A DNA stretch of 64,000 nucleotides from Stercorarius parasiticus (lineage: Eukaryota; Chordata; Aves; Charadriiformes; Stercorariidae), in the NCBI GenBank assembly GCA_013396915.1, contig VWZL01000919.1, positions 321,267 through 385,266 on the forward strand, read 5' to 3'. The notes under the pieces were generated by a model. The model made no database searches and was not told where the DNA came from. It worked only from the letters and a program-made list of their open reading frames with translations. Of this stretch, positions 10,981 through 23,700 are shown in pieces. Each line of letters opens with the position of its first letter. Positions within the stretch are counted from its first letter, which is position 1. The position numbers and the translations under genes are program-made.

Positions 10981-13688
10981 CTTTCCTGTATGTTGAAGTC
11001 TGCCACATTCAGACGTATTGCAGACCGTTGTTTCATGTAAGCGTATCCAGGCATCTGGACCTGGTCTGGGAGAGGTGTTGGTTGAAATCTTGAACTGTAG
11101 TCTGTATTGTGAATTTTAGATACTCTGATACTTAAATTGAGTAAATGAGCTGGAATAAGTGCCCTTTTTCCCACTGCTGTCATAACTTCTTATGAAAATG
11201 GTCTGAAATGCATCAGAGGTGGACTTCTAGACACTGTCAGCACAGTGGGAAATAGTTTTACTCCCTCAGGAGTTGCACACATACACAGACTTTGTAAAGT
11301 AATGAAGCCAATTCATATACATCAGTGTTTTTATTTGAAGGGTCTGTCAAAATTAAATTCTTAAGAAGACAACTGTAGACATCTGCTACATGTGCAGCAG
11401 TGGTGACACAGCTAAGGTTTACTATGATCTTCTACGTGTTACAGCTTTAAGCAAAAGGACATATTGGCAATTAGGTTTTCTGCATAATAGGCAGACAATG
11501 CAAAGCACAAAGCTGGAATTCTGTATTGTGGTAGAAATGCTTAATGTCACCAGAGCTATTGACTTTTCCCACCTGGCTTGCAGGCATTTGGAGAGAAATA
11601 ACATATGTGCCATATTGTAAAATGTGGACTTAATGAACACACAGGCGTTATGTTATACCAAATGTAACAATAGACGTGATGGCAAGCTACTTAAGAACAT
11701 GTCACAATGTTTTGTTAGTAACTGATTTGCCTTTGGCAATGTTTTGAGGAAGAATGTAGACATTTTATTTCCAGTCCAAGAATAAATAGAAAATATTCCT
11801 CATGTGCAGTTGTGTTTATTTTAAATAGCTCTGTCAATATTTTCATTTAAAGAAAGTGGTGGTGTTTTTTTGTTTGATTTTTTTTTTCCCCTATGGATTT
11901 CACTAAAGAATTCAGTGACTGTTCTTTATTTGACTTTGATTTAACTTTTTTGTTATTTTCTGGAGACTTCTATTGAAACATTTCTTTCAGATCTCAACTG
12001 CACATTTGTTGCAGAAATGTTCTGCAAAAATAAGAATAAAAAAAGAAATCTTTCATTAAAGTGCAAATGAAATTAGCTAAGGACCTTGTATAACCTTCAA
12101 GTGCTGTGGAATTAAGCCTTAACCCTACAGAGTCTTAAGAACACGAAAAAAATCACTGGTCATCCAGATTACTACAGGTTTGATTGTTTATCATGGAAAT
12201 TCCGTGGAGAATAAACCCAATGTATTCTGCTTTGCTGATGAAACTCAAAGGAGGAAAACGGTGTTCAGGATAGGTCACTGGGCCAATAGCCAGAAGGTAA
12301 TTTTCCCCTCCTTTGATTCAGACTTGTTTTAGAATCTGGAAAATGCATGTTGCTTAAACAATAAAGTAAAACACTTCAAGTAGCCAGCTTCTTTTTTTTT
12401 TTTTCCCTAGCAGCAATTTTGTGTTGTCCTAGGCAAGAATATTAGTGGCAGCCCTTTCCATAGAAATGTTTCAGAATGTTGTCATCATTAATCCACTAGA
12501 ATCCTCTTTTTGTAGATCCTGAGAGAAAGAGCGGATGCACCTTGTGTCAAGGGAGTGTATATTCTGAAGCTTCTTGTTAGTGGTCACTGTGTAAGCTATA
12601 AAAACCCCTGAGAACGGATACGTAACAATTCACAACCTTTGCTTCCACTTTGGTGTGCTATGTAAATGAATTCTGTAATGGCAAACTAATGCGTGCCCAG
12701 TGAGGCACAGGTCAGTCTTTGCTGATGAAGTGGGAACAATGTGAAACCATTTACAGAGGTGGTGGAACACTGCTAGTATCTTCCTGATCTGAAGGTGAAG
12801 AGCTTGCCACTACTGCAGCATTTGAAGAAGTACAGTCACGCATCTTCCTCAAAGGCAGTCCTCCTCAGCCCTTGTGTGGCTGGGCCAAAGGGCTTCCTTA
12901 CTGCACCTTCTTTGCAATGTTACTTCCCTGTTTGACAAAGAGCAAGAATGAAATGCTTTATTCTTGTTAAACTTTGTGTTAGCCACATGAAGTGCTTGTG
13001 TTCTGTCTAAGGCCATTCAGGCCAGCAGGAACATTTTAATATGCAGCCACTGTCTTTTGTTCCAGCCTCTGCTATATAAAAATGTAAGGTCCATGCAGAA
13101 TCTGATTGAGGAGTGCTGACATCAAAATTTGGACAATTACAAGGCACGTTGCCCCAACAAAATCTATAAGCCTATTCCCTGATCTGCTTAGACTGCCTAT
13201 AAGCAGTCGAGCAGTTCTTCTGATGAATTGTAGCAATTCTTAATTCCAAGCACATTTTTGGTATACAATTAAAACATACTTTTTATAACAGTAGGATAAC
13301 ACAATACATATCATCCATAGCAATAAAGCTAAAATAGATCACTGTATTCATAAATTAAATTGACATTTTGAAAGGTTAACACAAAAGTTGCTTTGATGTC
13401 TGTAATCAATAAAAAAGGGATTTCAAGTAATTAAAATCTCTGATGTGAACATCGCTTATTTGGTGCCTGTCAGAAAGAACAAAACGAGTAGCCACAGACA
13501 GGAGATAAATATAGATAAACCAGGCCTTGCTGCTATGAGTTCTTATCTACAGCAGGAATTATTGGTGCACAAGTCTTTCATGGTTCATATTGTAAATTAA
13601 TTAAGAACATAGTAAGCATTGCTGTGAGTTTGCAAGTTGGTAAAGGAAGAGAAAACCCCAAGATACACGACAATATTTTCACATGAAC

Positions 13689-13714
13689 AATAACTGTTAA
13701 TAAATAACTGTTAA
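13689..13714. repeat. Short direct repeat
   Basis: AATAACTGTTAA appears at 13689-13700 and again at 13703-13714; a weaker third copy (AATAGCTGTT) follows near 13719. Confidence 0.6.
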
Positions 13715-14589
13715 GTAATAATAGCTGTTGTACATCTGATACATAGACTTGTTTGTTAGATTGAGTTGTTTCAAAAGGTTTAAAGTATGGATAGATTCCT
13801 GTTATTTATGCTTGTAAATATGCTTTCTTAAATCTCCTCAGTGTAAAATAGAAGAAAACAAAAAAGTATTTGAACATAGCCCTTAGTTCTTTTATGAATT
13901 TGTTGTTGTTACACTTTCTTGTAGACACTGTTGCTTACTGATAAATGGTGATAAAAGTTTTGCTATTCATAACCAAACCGTGATAAGACAATAACCTGGC
14001 TTTACTTCTTTCTGTAAAAAAATATTTTCTGTGACTAGTGGAAGAGAGGAGCCTTGTTAAGAAGCTTAAGGAGTGTCATTGATGTGGCTCTAGGAGAAGG
14101 AGCAAGGAAGCTTGTTGGCTCAAGTGTCTGTGACCCATAATTTTTGGAATTTTTGCATTGCTTGTGTTTTCTGATTAGACGCATGCAAATGTTATAGAGA
14201 AGGAAATGGTATGACACTTTTAAATTCTTCCAGAGAAACGAAAGGAGTAGTCTATGTAGTTACATGCTAGGCTTGTAAGAATGGGAATGTTGGCAAGCTG
14301 TAAACCTTTAAGTTTCCCAATCTATTATTTGATTCAAGTCAGTCTTGCTTGAGATATCACTTTTAGAAAAATTATGGTATTGAAGCATCCTAGACAGAGG
14401 GCAGGTTTAAAATATTATTATCTACTTTATTCACAGTAAGGATACATGGTCTTTTCTTGCATAACTCTAGCTGAAAAGAATATAGCCAGATCCATATCTA
14501 GTTTAATTGCTTCTGTGTGTCAGACCCCTGGTCCCAAACGTTTGCTCAAATGGTACAGTTGCATAGCTTTGTCTTTGATGATTAACACT

Positions 14590-15150
14590 GTAGTTAACTT
14601 GGAAGGGAGAGCTTTAAACTAGAAACTGGGGAGGGAGTGATTCCTCCAAAATAACTAAGGAAGTTTTGGATGGAGTAGGCAAGCCAAGGGCCTGGGGTGA
14701 TGGGAGCAGAAGGGACAGAGTAATCGACAAAACAGAGATGAAGAGCAGTCTCTATGAGCATGGACATGTACTTGGGAATTGGCACGCTTGGATGCCTCTC
14801 TGAAATGCCTCTACACTAATGCATGCTGCATGAGTCTGTATGCAGTCACAGGACTACGACCTCACGGGGATCAAGAAAGTGTGGTGAGACAGCTCACACA
14901 ACTGGAATTCTGTGATGGATGGATGGATACAGGCTCCATAGGAAAGAAAGAACAGGAAGACAAGAAGAAGGGGAGAGGCTCCTGAAGACTAGAAGAGAGC
15001 AAATGTCACTCCTGTCTTCAAGAAGGGGAAGAATGACCATCTGGGGAAGTACAGGCCAGCCAGCCTCACCTCCAGTCCTTGGGAAGGTGATGGAGAAAAA
15101 TGCTCCTTAAACCATTTGCATGGTGATGATACTAAGGGAAAGCAAAAGAT
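14590..15150 (+). mobile_element. CR1 LINE ORF2 relic with internal deletion
   Basis: A decayed plus-strand CR1 copy that, unlike the others here, comes from the body of the element. The first part (about 14590-14985) resembles the start of ORF2 and its endonuclease domain: TTGGATGCCTCTCTGAAATG and CTACACTAATGCATGCTGCA at 14789-14828, then a peptide GYRLHRKERTGRQEEG encoded from about 14922. The second part (about 15000-15110) encodes NVTPVFKKGK and GKYRPASLT, then LGKVMEK, the first conserved blocks of a CR1 reverse transcriptase (family form: TPVFKKG...NYRPVSLTS...GKVME). In an intact CR1 these regions are several hundred codons apart; here they are about 75 bases apart, so roughly a kilobase or more was lost near 14985-14995. 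A (GATG)n stretch at 14914-14930 marks a frame change. Not functional. Confidence 0.8.
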
Positions 15151-18100
15151 ACAGTGCTCTAAACAACATGATTAGTACAATTTATTTTTTTCTCTGTGCC
15201 TCATAGTCAATAGCCTTACCCATTTTAATTTGGATATTGTAGGATCCTTTCCAGGATATTCTGAAGAAGATGGTGCTGCTGCTGATTAAAACCTGCAGTG
15301 ACCCTGCTAATCTTTGCCATCCCTGGAGCATTGCAGCTGTTCATTCACAGGTCAAGGGGAAAATTCTTTGCCTATGTCCTCAGTACTAAACCTGTATAGT
15401 ATCCGTCCCTTTATGTTTTCTTCAGTCTTTTTCATAATGTACATGTGTCCATCTTGCTAATCTTCTCTTCTTCAGCTATTGTTTTTCTCATGTCCTCTGT
15501 GCTTCTGGCAGGCAACATATTTTTGTCCCTGTCTAAAGACTAGAACATATTTACAATTCAGAATTGACCTTTTTAGCATGATTCAAATTAACCTAAGCTA
15601 AGCTAAACACGTCTAGAGATGTGGGTCTAACTTTATGGTGACAAGTCCCTCTAATTCGTCATGCTTTTCTGGTAGAAGAATTAGCAACGGTAGTAGGTGC
15701 GACTACACTGTGATTTATAGTATTCATTGTAATTTGTTTAAAGAGGATCAAAACTGAAACGTTGACCCTTTTGGCTATGATCTTCTCACTGTTGTCACAG
15801 GTGCTTTAAAGAGGTGGTAAAAGAGTGAAGAGGGACAAAAAATAATTCAGGTGATATGTTCTTGAACTGTTGACTTCCAGCAGCTGCATTTTAAAAACTG
15901 TCGTTCCATTTTGCTGGTATGTCTGTGAGGCCTCTCCATTATGTGTGCAAACACAATCTGATTAGTATTTTTTATAAGCTTGTCTTGTCTGCTTTTATTA
16001 CAGACATCACCTTCAGATGTGGGGCCACCACAGCCATTAAATCAAGAATATTTAGCTATTATTTGTAATAAATGTCAGCAGGGCTGAATTGAAGCCAGCA
16101 GGAAATGTTCAGGGCAGAAAACACACTGACATTCATTCATGCAAATTTGTACCACTAGTAGAATTAATCATAAAGAGGGAGGGTAGAACATACATTGCAT
16201 TTATATTACTGGTTTGGACAATTGTGATTCATCATGAAAATGAGGGCTATAATGGGTAAGCAGCGGCCTAGTGACAAAAAGCCACATGCAAAGTATAATT
16301 AGATGAGTATAACTTCCAAGACAAGACATTTAAGAACTGTTTTTAAGTTGCAGTGGGTCAATGTATAAAGGAAATGAGAACTGCAGCTTCTCACATTTTA
16401 ACTGGTAATTTCAATCAGAATTTAAAAAAAAAAGAGTCAGGCAACTTTTCATATTTTTATCTTTTCTGGCTCTTTTCACAGTGTGGAAAGATCTGTTGTA
16501 TTTGACCAGAAAACAATAACACTTGGAGGTTTTTGAAGACAAAGTTCGTAAAGCCTTTTAAACTTCAATATTGTATACAGTAGGAAACTTACTAAATGTA
16601 TCCTATTTAGAATATAGGATGGGAATCCTTGTATTTTAACAGGAGTAGTTTTTTTTTGACAGGCATCACTGCAGTATGGGAATGTTTTGCCAGACTGTGG
16701 CTGGAGATGACCACCGGAAGATTTATGTTGGTGAAAAAACAGGAGGATGTCTAGTGTCAGGCAAGTTAAAGGTCCAGAAGTTGCTGGGAAGCCAGGCCAT
16801 CTTTCACTGATTTTAAACCCTGTAGTCTGCAAAGCTGACATGAATGAAATTACTTCAGGAGTCCCGCTATTTAGTGGTATTGGAGTGATGCAGAATAGGA
16901 AATTGATTCCGGTGACTAGTGAATTTGCCTCTCAATAGTGGAGTTTTGCTCATGAAAACTATAAACAAAGAGCTCCCTTCCCCAACACTCTTCTTATGAA
17001 ATTCCAATGGAAAAAACAAACTTAATTGCAAATATATTAAATACTTAGTATTTGAAAAGATATAAGGATATGTATTTTTTTAGTAATTGTGTTCCTTTGC
17101 ATTCACTCCTATAAAAGTGAAAGAAGGCTAATGTTAGATTTAGTTGTCACTAAAATCTGTCAAAATCTGTTGGACAGCCTATTAGGAAATCATTACTTGA
17201 TAGAAATAAAAAAAACATTTAAAACCCATTTAAATATATCTCAGTGCAATATTTGTTGAAGTCTACACACCTGAATAATCTGTAGGAAAACTGTAATTAC
17301 TGTTTTCTTGTATAAGATGCAGTCCTTTGCAGCAAGCCTTAAGGAAGATTATAATGTGAATCTGTAAATGATAAACTCGGAAAAGAATTACTATTGTGTT
17401 TTATTATTCCTGAAACATGGAAAACCAGAGGACGAAAGCATATATTTTTTGTATCTCTTTCTATTATCTTGATGCAAAAAGAATAGTCTTAAACCTGTTC
17501 CTGAAGAGATTAAAAAATAAGCCATCTGAATGGAGCTAGCATAAAAATGTTAGGGGAATTTAGAGACAATAACTATTCTCACAATTCTTCAGTTGTAGAA
17601 TTTAAACAATGAGTCAGAGAGAGCATGAAGTTGAAAGACGATTCATAAAATTAAAATACAAAAAACTTTTTCTTTCATATAGTGTTCCCTGAGCCAAATG
17701 TAATTTTCAGAGTAGTGAATTTCCTGAAGGGCCAAGGAAGTAAATGCAAACCAAATATTCTGAGACGATTTTCCATTCTCACTGTTTATAATTATTGCAT
17801 AGGCTGTTATCATGCAGATTGGGAAGATATTTAAACAAAAACACCTTTCAAAGTGCCAAAAGCAGTCAGTGTAAATTGTTTCCTTAGGGTTTTGTTTTTA
17901 ATTGCTGAAGTCGGGGAAAGGACCTGATTTGGTCAAGGCGAAATGCATGCTTCCTGTTAAGTGAAATACAGCTTCTCTTCACGTAATTCATGAATTCTCA
18001 CAGCTGCTTAGCTCGTACTGCTGTTACATTAGCATGTTATGCTCACTGAAAGAAATCATAATTAGAGTTCATTGTAGTTTTTTTTTTTAGGGCAAAATGG

Positions 18101-18325
18101 TTTTTTTCTCTTTCATGCTATAAGTCTTAATCATTCTTAAGTGTGTTTGAATCCTGACTACACTGTGCTTTAGGGGCAAAGAGTTTTGTGGCAGAAATAG
18201 AACCAACAGAGTTCACGCCAATTTTTATCTGTCCCATGTTTTCAGGATATTCTGTAAGCTTAAGACTGCAGTTAATTGGGTTTTTTTTGTTTTTATTAAC
18301 GTGGGAAGTCTGGTGAGCAGAGATG
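15151..18325. other. Unannotated AT-rich sequence
   Basis: About 3.2 kb with no recognised gene. A 121-codon minus-strand frame at 16476-16841 lies in ordinary DNA and shows no known motif or splice context. Homopolymer runs occur at 16422-16431. Confidence 0.5.
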
Positions 18326-18502
18326 TTGTGTAGAGCCTTGGTAAACCCACTGGTGGAGTATTTTGAGCAGTTCTGATTTCTTCATCTCAAGAAGGAACTA
18401 GTAGAACTAGAGAAGGAGCAAGCAAAGGCAGCTGAAATTATAAAAGGGATAGGGAAGCTGCCTTATGAACAGTGACTAAAACTGTTAGGACTTCAGTTTG
18501 AA
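18326..18502 (+). mobile_element. Old CR1 LINE fragment (3' part)
   Basis: Plus-strand relic of an old CR1 subfamily. In order it shows CACTGGTGGAGTATTTTGAG and CAGTTCTG (compare 'cacctggagtattgtgtccagttctgg'), CATCTCAAGAAGGAACTAGT, AGAACTAGAGAAGG, AAATTATAAAAGGGATAGGG, AAGCTGCCTTATGAACAG and GTTAGGACTTCAGTTTG. This is the stretch that codes for the end of CR1 ORF2 and leads into the 3' untranslated region. Stops and small gaps break it. Homology fades after about 18502. Confidence 0.82.
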
Positions 18503-20324
18503 TCAGTGTATCGCTACTGACCCGTTCCCAAAGTGTGTTGTCATAATGTGGGACTGACAGAGAATTTCCAAACTAAAACAGTAGTCAGTATCTTATGCCA
18601 GACAATAAAATTTGTATCCGAATGATTTTTATGTTGGGTAATCAATATTTTGGTTGAGGGCTCCTTCGTCATTCTTTTTAGAAATTGAAGTTTGCAATAA
18701 AATCCTGCAATAACTGCAATTAACTAATATAAGGAACAGTCTCTACTGAGATGGTTTGTGGTCTGATATTGATGAGAAATTGTTCTACTGAGTACATTGT
18801 GCAACGGTGACTCATGAAAACTTTAAACAGTAGTAAACAGCTGACAGGGAAAATATATGGCCTCCATTTTAATGATCGTGGTACTGCCACTCTCCAAAAG
18901 CAGTGAACTACCCATTGTAGTTACTTGGCCAAAATTATTGTTAAAAAAAAAAAATTATCTTTTTTATTCTGTGTATTTGTTTTAAGATATAATAATCCAT
19001 CTTCAATATCAAGGAGCGAAGCAGTTCACAAGTTTATGATTATTTTGCCTCTCTATTATTAGAACCTGATCAAAGATAGAAGTTATTCTTTTCTAATATG
19101 GCTAAGTAACAATTAATAACCTGAATTTTTAAAGTATTTGTTAAAACAATGCTCTTTCTGTGCATAAAAAAGTGAAGAGAATAACAATCCTGTATCTCAA
19201 TAAATTTGACATTTATTTTTCCCAGAAAATTTGTATGTAAACAGAAAAATTTTGGAGTGCCTGTTGGGAACTATAAGAAGGTTAAAAATGGAAATGTAGT
19301 CTGTAGTCATATAATCCTGTAATTTTAGGGTATATCTTTCTCTAGAGTTTTTATACTGAAATGCTAAAAATGGCTGAGGCTGTTTTAAATGTTTTGGGTT
19401 CTTACTTTGTAATTTCTGATGCAAATATTGAATGGGAGGCCAGCAATAAAAGGAAAGGTACAATGGATTGTTGATTTGTGATGCAGAGGATTATATACTT
19501 CTCAATGAGTTAATACTGAGTCAAGTACTCTAGCTTAGAATTTGAGGGTGCTTTCTGCCTTTTAGCTGAGTACTAAAGCTGTGTTCATGATAACTTTTGG
19601 CCATTGAATATTTCATGGTACATTTTGCAAGAATAGGTTTATTAATTCTATTGTCCTTGGCTTGATTCCAATTGCAATAATTACATTCTGCCTTTCTAAA
19701 GTCACTTTTGAAGTATCAAGTATATCCTTCCTTCCTTTTCCTGAAGTGGAATCAAAAGAGCTCTGTAATTGCTTAATTTTTTTGGGGGGGCTGTGGTTAG
19801 TTCCAATGGCTGCTTCAGTCAGTACAAAATGATGGATACATCCATAATTTTAAGTGCAATGTGATACAGAGATATCCAAGCCACTGCTGACAAAGTCAGT
19901 ATGCTGCATCATACAGTGTAACATTAGGCAGGGATGCCATTTTGGATCTCAAAGGTACTTTCTTTGTAGGCTTATGAGCTTGTGTCTAGCACTATCATAC
20001 TGCTTCCACATGTGGAACTAAAAGTCATTGTTAACTTAGGGTTTTTCAGCATTGCATTCCACTGTGCAACACAGACTAATACACTTATGCCCATAGGGCA
20101 CTTTGCAACATTCTAAAATAAATCCTGTTCTCTTTCATACTTTTATGTACATTTTAATTTGTCTGTTGGAGGTTCATGATGTAGCTGCATGGAAAACAGA
20201 GGGTCTATGTAGGAATAAATGGGTCAATCTATAAGGAGGTTTGCATTAATTCTATTGAAAGGTGTAACTGGTGATTATGAGGCCATGCACTTCATGTATT
20301 TTTTTATCATTCTGATGTGTTCTA
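18503..20324. other. Unannotated AT-rich sequence
   Basis: About 1.8 kb. An A-run (18942-18953) and a G-run (19784-19790) are present; no gene or known repeat is recognised. A minus-strand frame of 88 codons at 19197-19463 has no motif. Confidence 0.5.
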
Positions 20325-20786
20325 GGTGCTGCAAGAGGGTCCAGAGAAGGGCCGCAAAGATCATCAAAAACCTGGGAAGCCTGCTGTATGAGGAAAGACT
20401 GAGAGAACTGGGTTTGTTCAGCCTTGAGAAAAGAAGGCTTAGGGGAGACCTTATCACCACATTCCAGTATTTAAAGGGTAGTTACAAAGAAGATGGAGAC
20501 TCTGTTTTTACAAGGAGTCACATGGAAAAGACAAGGGATAATGCGTACAAGTTACTCCTGGGAAGTATCCAATTGGACATGAGGAAAATTTTTCACAATG
20601 AGAGCAATCAGCCATTGGAATGATCTCCTCAGGGAAGTGGTGGAGTCCCCAATATTGGACACTTTTAAGATTCAGCTGGACAGGGTGCTGAGCCATCTTG
20701 TCTAGACTGTGCTTTTGCTAAGAAATGTTGGACCAGATGATCCTTGAGGATCCGGCCGGGTGTTCTATGATTCTATGATTCTGTGA
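20325..20786 (+). mobile_element. CR1 LINE, 5'-truncated, best preserved copy
   Basis: Plus-strand avian CR1 with an intact 3' end. From about 20325 it reads AGAGGGTCCAGAGAAGGGCC, GCAAAGATCATC, GGAAAGACTGAGAGAACTGG, GTTTGTTCAGCCTTGAGAAA, GGGGAGACCTTATCACCACA and, towards the end, CCAGATGATCCTTGAGGATC. It finishes with the terminal repeats TGTTCTATGATTCTATGATT CTGTGA. Only about 460 bases remain of an element of several kb. Its first two thirds still carry the open C-terminal ORF2 reading (for example VQRRAAKII and [14 protein letters not shown]), which explains a 134-codon frame from 20219. It is far less diverged than the relic at 18326 and is probably the youngest CR1 in the window. Confidence 0.95.
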
Positions 20787-23700
20787 AGTTCTTGAAAAGT
20801 GCATGTCTCTCTGACCATAACCTGTGTATTTTCTTTCTTGTGCACAGCTGAGGAATAGCAGCCATAGATGAGAACATCAGTCAAAGAAAGATTCTTCTAA
20901 AACTTAAGAAATTTTCATACTGGATTATGAATCCTTTTAAGCTGAGTAAAGTCTTATGAGGTATTTGGAGAATTAAATAGTCTGGCACTTCTGTCATTTT
21001 AATGCTTCAGCAAGTTTTAGCACTTGTGGTTTTACGTGCATGAGTGCTCAGCTCACTGAGGTCTAAAATGGTTTACTGCTATAATCATAACAATTTAAAG
21101 AGTTCAGTAGATGCTGGGGCTACCAGTAATTCCCAGGTCCCTGGAGGACTGCTATTTCTGTAGGTGTCTCAGGAAGTCTGTTAGGTTCTCAGATGATTGG
21201 CACATTTCTGGGGCTTTTAAATTCTGGAGTGTTTCCTTCAAGAACTTCTGTCCCATAATCTCATGGTGAACATTTTGTCTGGCATCCTAAAATGCCTTGT
21301 GGTCTAGTACTTGTACCTCTGCAGATGACGATACCACCCTGAAAAAGGACTTCTAATAACCTTTTGAGCCACAATCTGTTTCATCCGGTAGCAGTTAATA
21401 CCTTACATCTGAAGATATCAGCTAAGGGTCAATGAACAGAAATAGTAATGGAGATTCAAAAATAGGAAGCAAAGTGAGGTGTTGGTCACAGTCTTACCTT
21501 TATGACCTCACTTTACAATTGAGGTGGTGCGAAAAAGCTGTAAACAGTCGAGATCCTCTGGAATAAATAGTAACATATAAAGGGACTAACAAGCCACACT
21601 GGAGGCTCAGTATCTTAGAAGCTGTTCTCTGTCCCCAGGCAGCTGGAGGGGAAATTTTGATGGGGAAAGTTTTAACAAAGGAATGCTTTCAAAGAAACCA
21701 CTGCATTTAGATGTCAAACCAAGACTGACAAAACTTTTATAGTATTGGCAGCCAGCTATCTCTGAAGAGGATTTAAACAGGGACTAAAGGGATTAGTATA
21801 CCTCCTGATGTCTACTTATCTTGTAAAAATGTGCAAGTATTCTGTTGATTTTATTTTTTTTAATATGTAGGTAGTAGACATTAATTAGGGTGGGTATTTT
21901 TGTATTTTTGTATTGTGACGAAACCTTCTACCCTGCTTACTCTCTGCAAGTCATGGAAGTATGAGTTACTTTTTTGTGGAATAGTTTAAGATCCCAGCTG
22001 CAAAGATTATCATAAAGATATATTACAATAGACAGCCCATGGTATCTGGTTACAGTGCCTCATCTTACAAGTGATTACCCTTATGAGTACGCTTATGCTT
22101 GCCAGTAGTTGTACAGAATGTTTATTTTTTCTCTCTCTTTTGCCCATCAAGTTATTTCTTCTTTCAGTTTTAGAATATGGTATTTCTGCAAACATGATCA
22201 AAAGTAGGTTAGTGCTGGGTCCCACCTGCTCAATTGTAGAAGTGAGTTCCTGGACCTAGATGTTCATGTTGAGAATGCTGTATTGCTAAAAGTCAAATGC
22301 GTCACTTGGAGAAACATACACTTCGGTCTCGAGGCTGTCATTGTTTTTTTGAGATGACAATAGATGCCCATAATGCTAAAGGAAAGAATGCAAATTAGGA
22401 CTTTTTTAAGACATAATTGCTTCAGAACTTTGAAGAAAAATGGGGACATTTAATTTGACTTCTGAGTGACTGAGAAGCCAATGGAGAGTGGAAATACTTC
22501 TGTATCATGGACTTTCAGTTTTGACTTCATCAAACGACCCAAGATGGAAGTGGGCTGTCTGTTTGTCCTTTGTGTCTGATGCAAAGAGAATGGAAGTCAT
22601 ACGGTCTATGAGAAATTTATTTAGTGGTAGGTATAAGGAAGGTGGGAATAAATCAAAGCAAAAAAAATTTTGTAGGCTTTGTCTTAACAAGTGTTATAAA
22701 TGCTTGCAGAAAACTGTTCAAATAACATTTTTTGACCTATCAGAGTCCTTCAAGTTTCAGTTCTTGGCTTCTTACCCTTATCATTGTGTATGTATGATAT
22801 TGATCCACTCTTCTGAAATGCAAAATTTCATCTCTTTGGAGGTGACACAATTATTTATAGGTCAAATAAATATTTACATGGCCTTTTGTATAACCTCCCA
22901 TGTGATTTTGACAAATTACAAAATTGTGATAAATTGGGTAATGTTTTAAATTCAAACACAGAAAGCTTGGGTGTTCGGTGTACATCTCAGTCTGCCTGCA
23001 TGGTTCCTTTTTGATGAATCTTTTTCTTTTTGTCACACATTTAAAACAACGCGGGATACAGTTAGATTAGCTATTAAAAACTATAATTGTACAGAAGACA
23101 GAGTTAGCAGTATGTGTTTATAGCTAGGATTATTTTCTGCAAATAGACCCTTTTTAATTTTGCAATCCAGGCAAAAGTTTTAAAGACTATTTTATTGGAC
23201 TTTATAGACTATTTTAGGCTGACATGTTATAATGACAACATGCTAGTCAGCTTCTGTTCTTGTAATTTACATGTTTTAGCTGCAGACATATACAATAGAA
23301 TATAAGCCGGTCTTAATTACTACTAAACAAAAAGAGTTTCAGGGGGAGAAAAGGAGACTGTATTGAGGCCAGCTCTTGTAGGAATACAAAATAGCCGAAC
23401 AGTGCACTCTTTTTTTCCTTTCAATGCACATACTTAGGTTCTAGATGCAATCTATTTCTTAACCTGAACAAGAGTTCAGATTGAGTCTGCTGCTACTACC
23501 ATCCAGTAGTTAAGTCTGAAGAAGTGAGAAAGACAGTACTTAGCTGTGCTGGAGAAAGTTTGTAGAGGTTCAAGGATCACCAAACAGAAATGATTCCTAG
23601 TGTTTCTAGTGGGTCTGGAAAGTTGTAGACTGCCTTTCACAAGGTATGATACCTAAAATACACTCCGATTGTTTTTCATATTACACTCTACAAAGTCAGT

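Larger units (their letters stand above)
9757..14589. other. Unannotated AT-rich sequence
   Basis: About 4.8 kb without a recognisable gene. A 98-codon frame at 9805-10101 and a 79-codon minus-strand frame at 10944-11183 have no known motif. Local features are a direct repeat at 10954-10980, a T-run at 12392-12404, a TATAAAA string at 12598-12604 with no other promoter sign, and a tandem repeat of AATAACTGTTAA at 13689-13714. Confidence 0.5.

Noticed and set aside
12598..12604. TATAAAA box
   Set aside because: Expected by chance in AT-rich DNA; no initiator, CpG island or gene follows.
16476..16841. 121-codon minus-strand open frame
   Set aside because: No recognisable motif and no exon borders; composition is like the flanks.
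20219..20623. 134-codon plus-strand open frame
   Set aside because: Most of it is the decayed end of CR1 ORF2, with unrelated upstream sequence joined by chance.
22488..22949. 153-codon plus-strand open frame
   Set aside because: Long for chance but without motif, CpG or composition shift, splice signals or a recognisable family.
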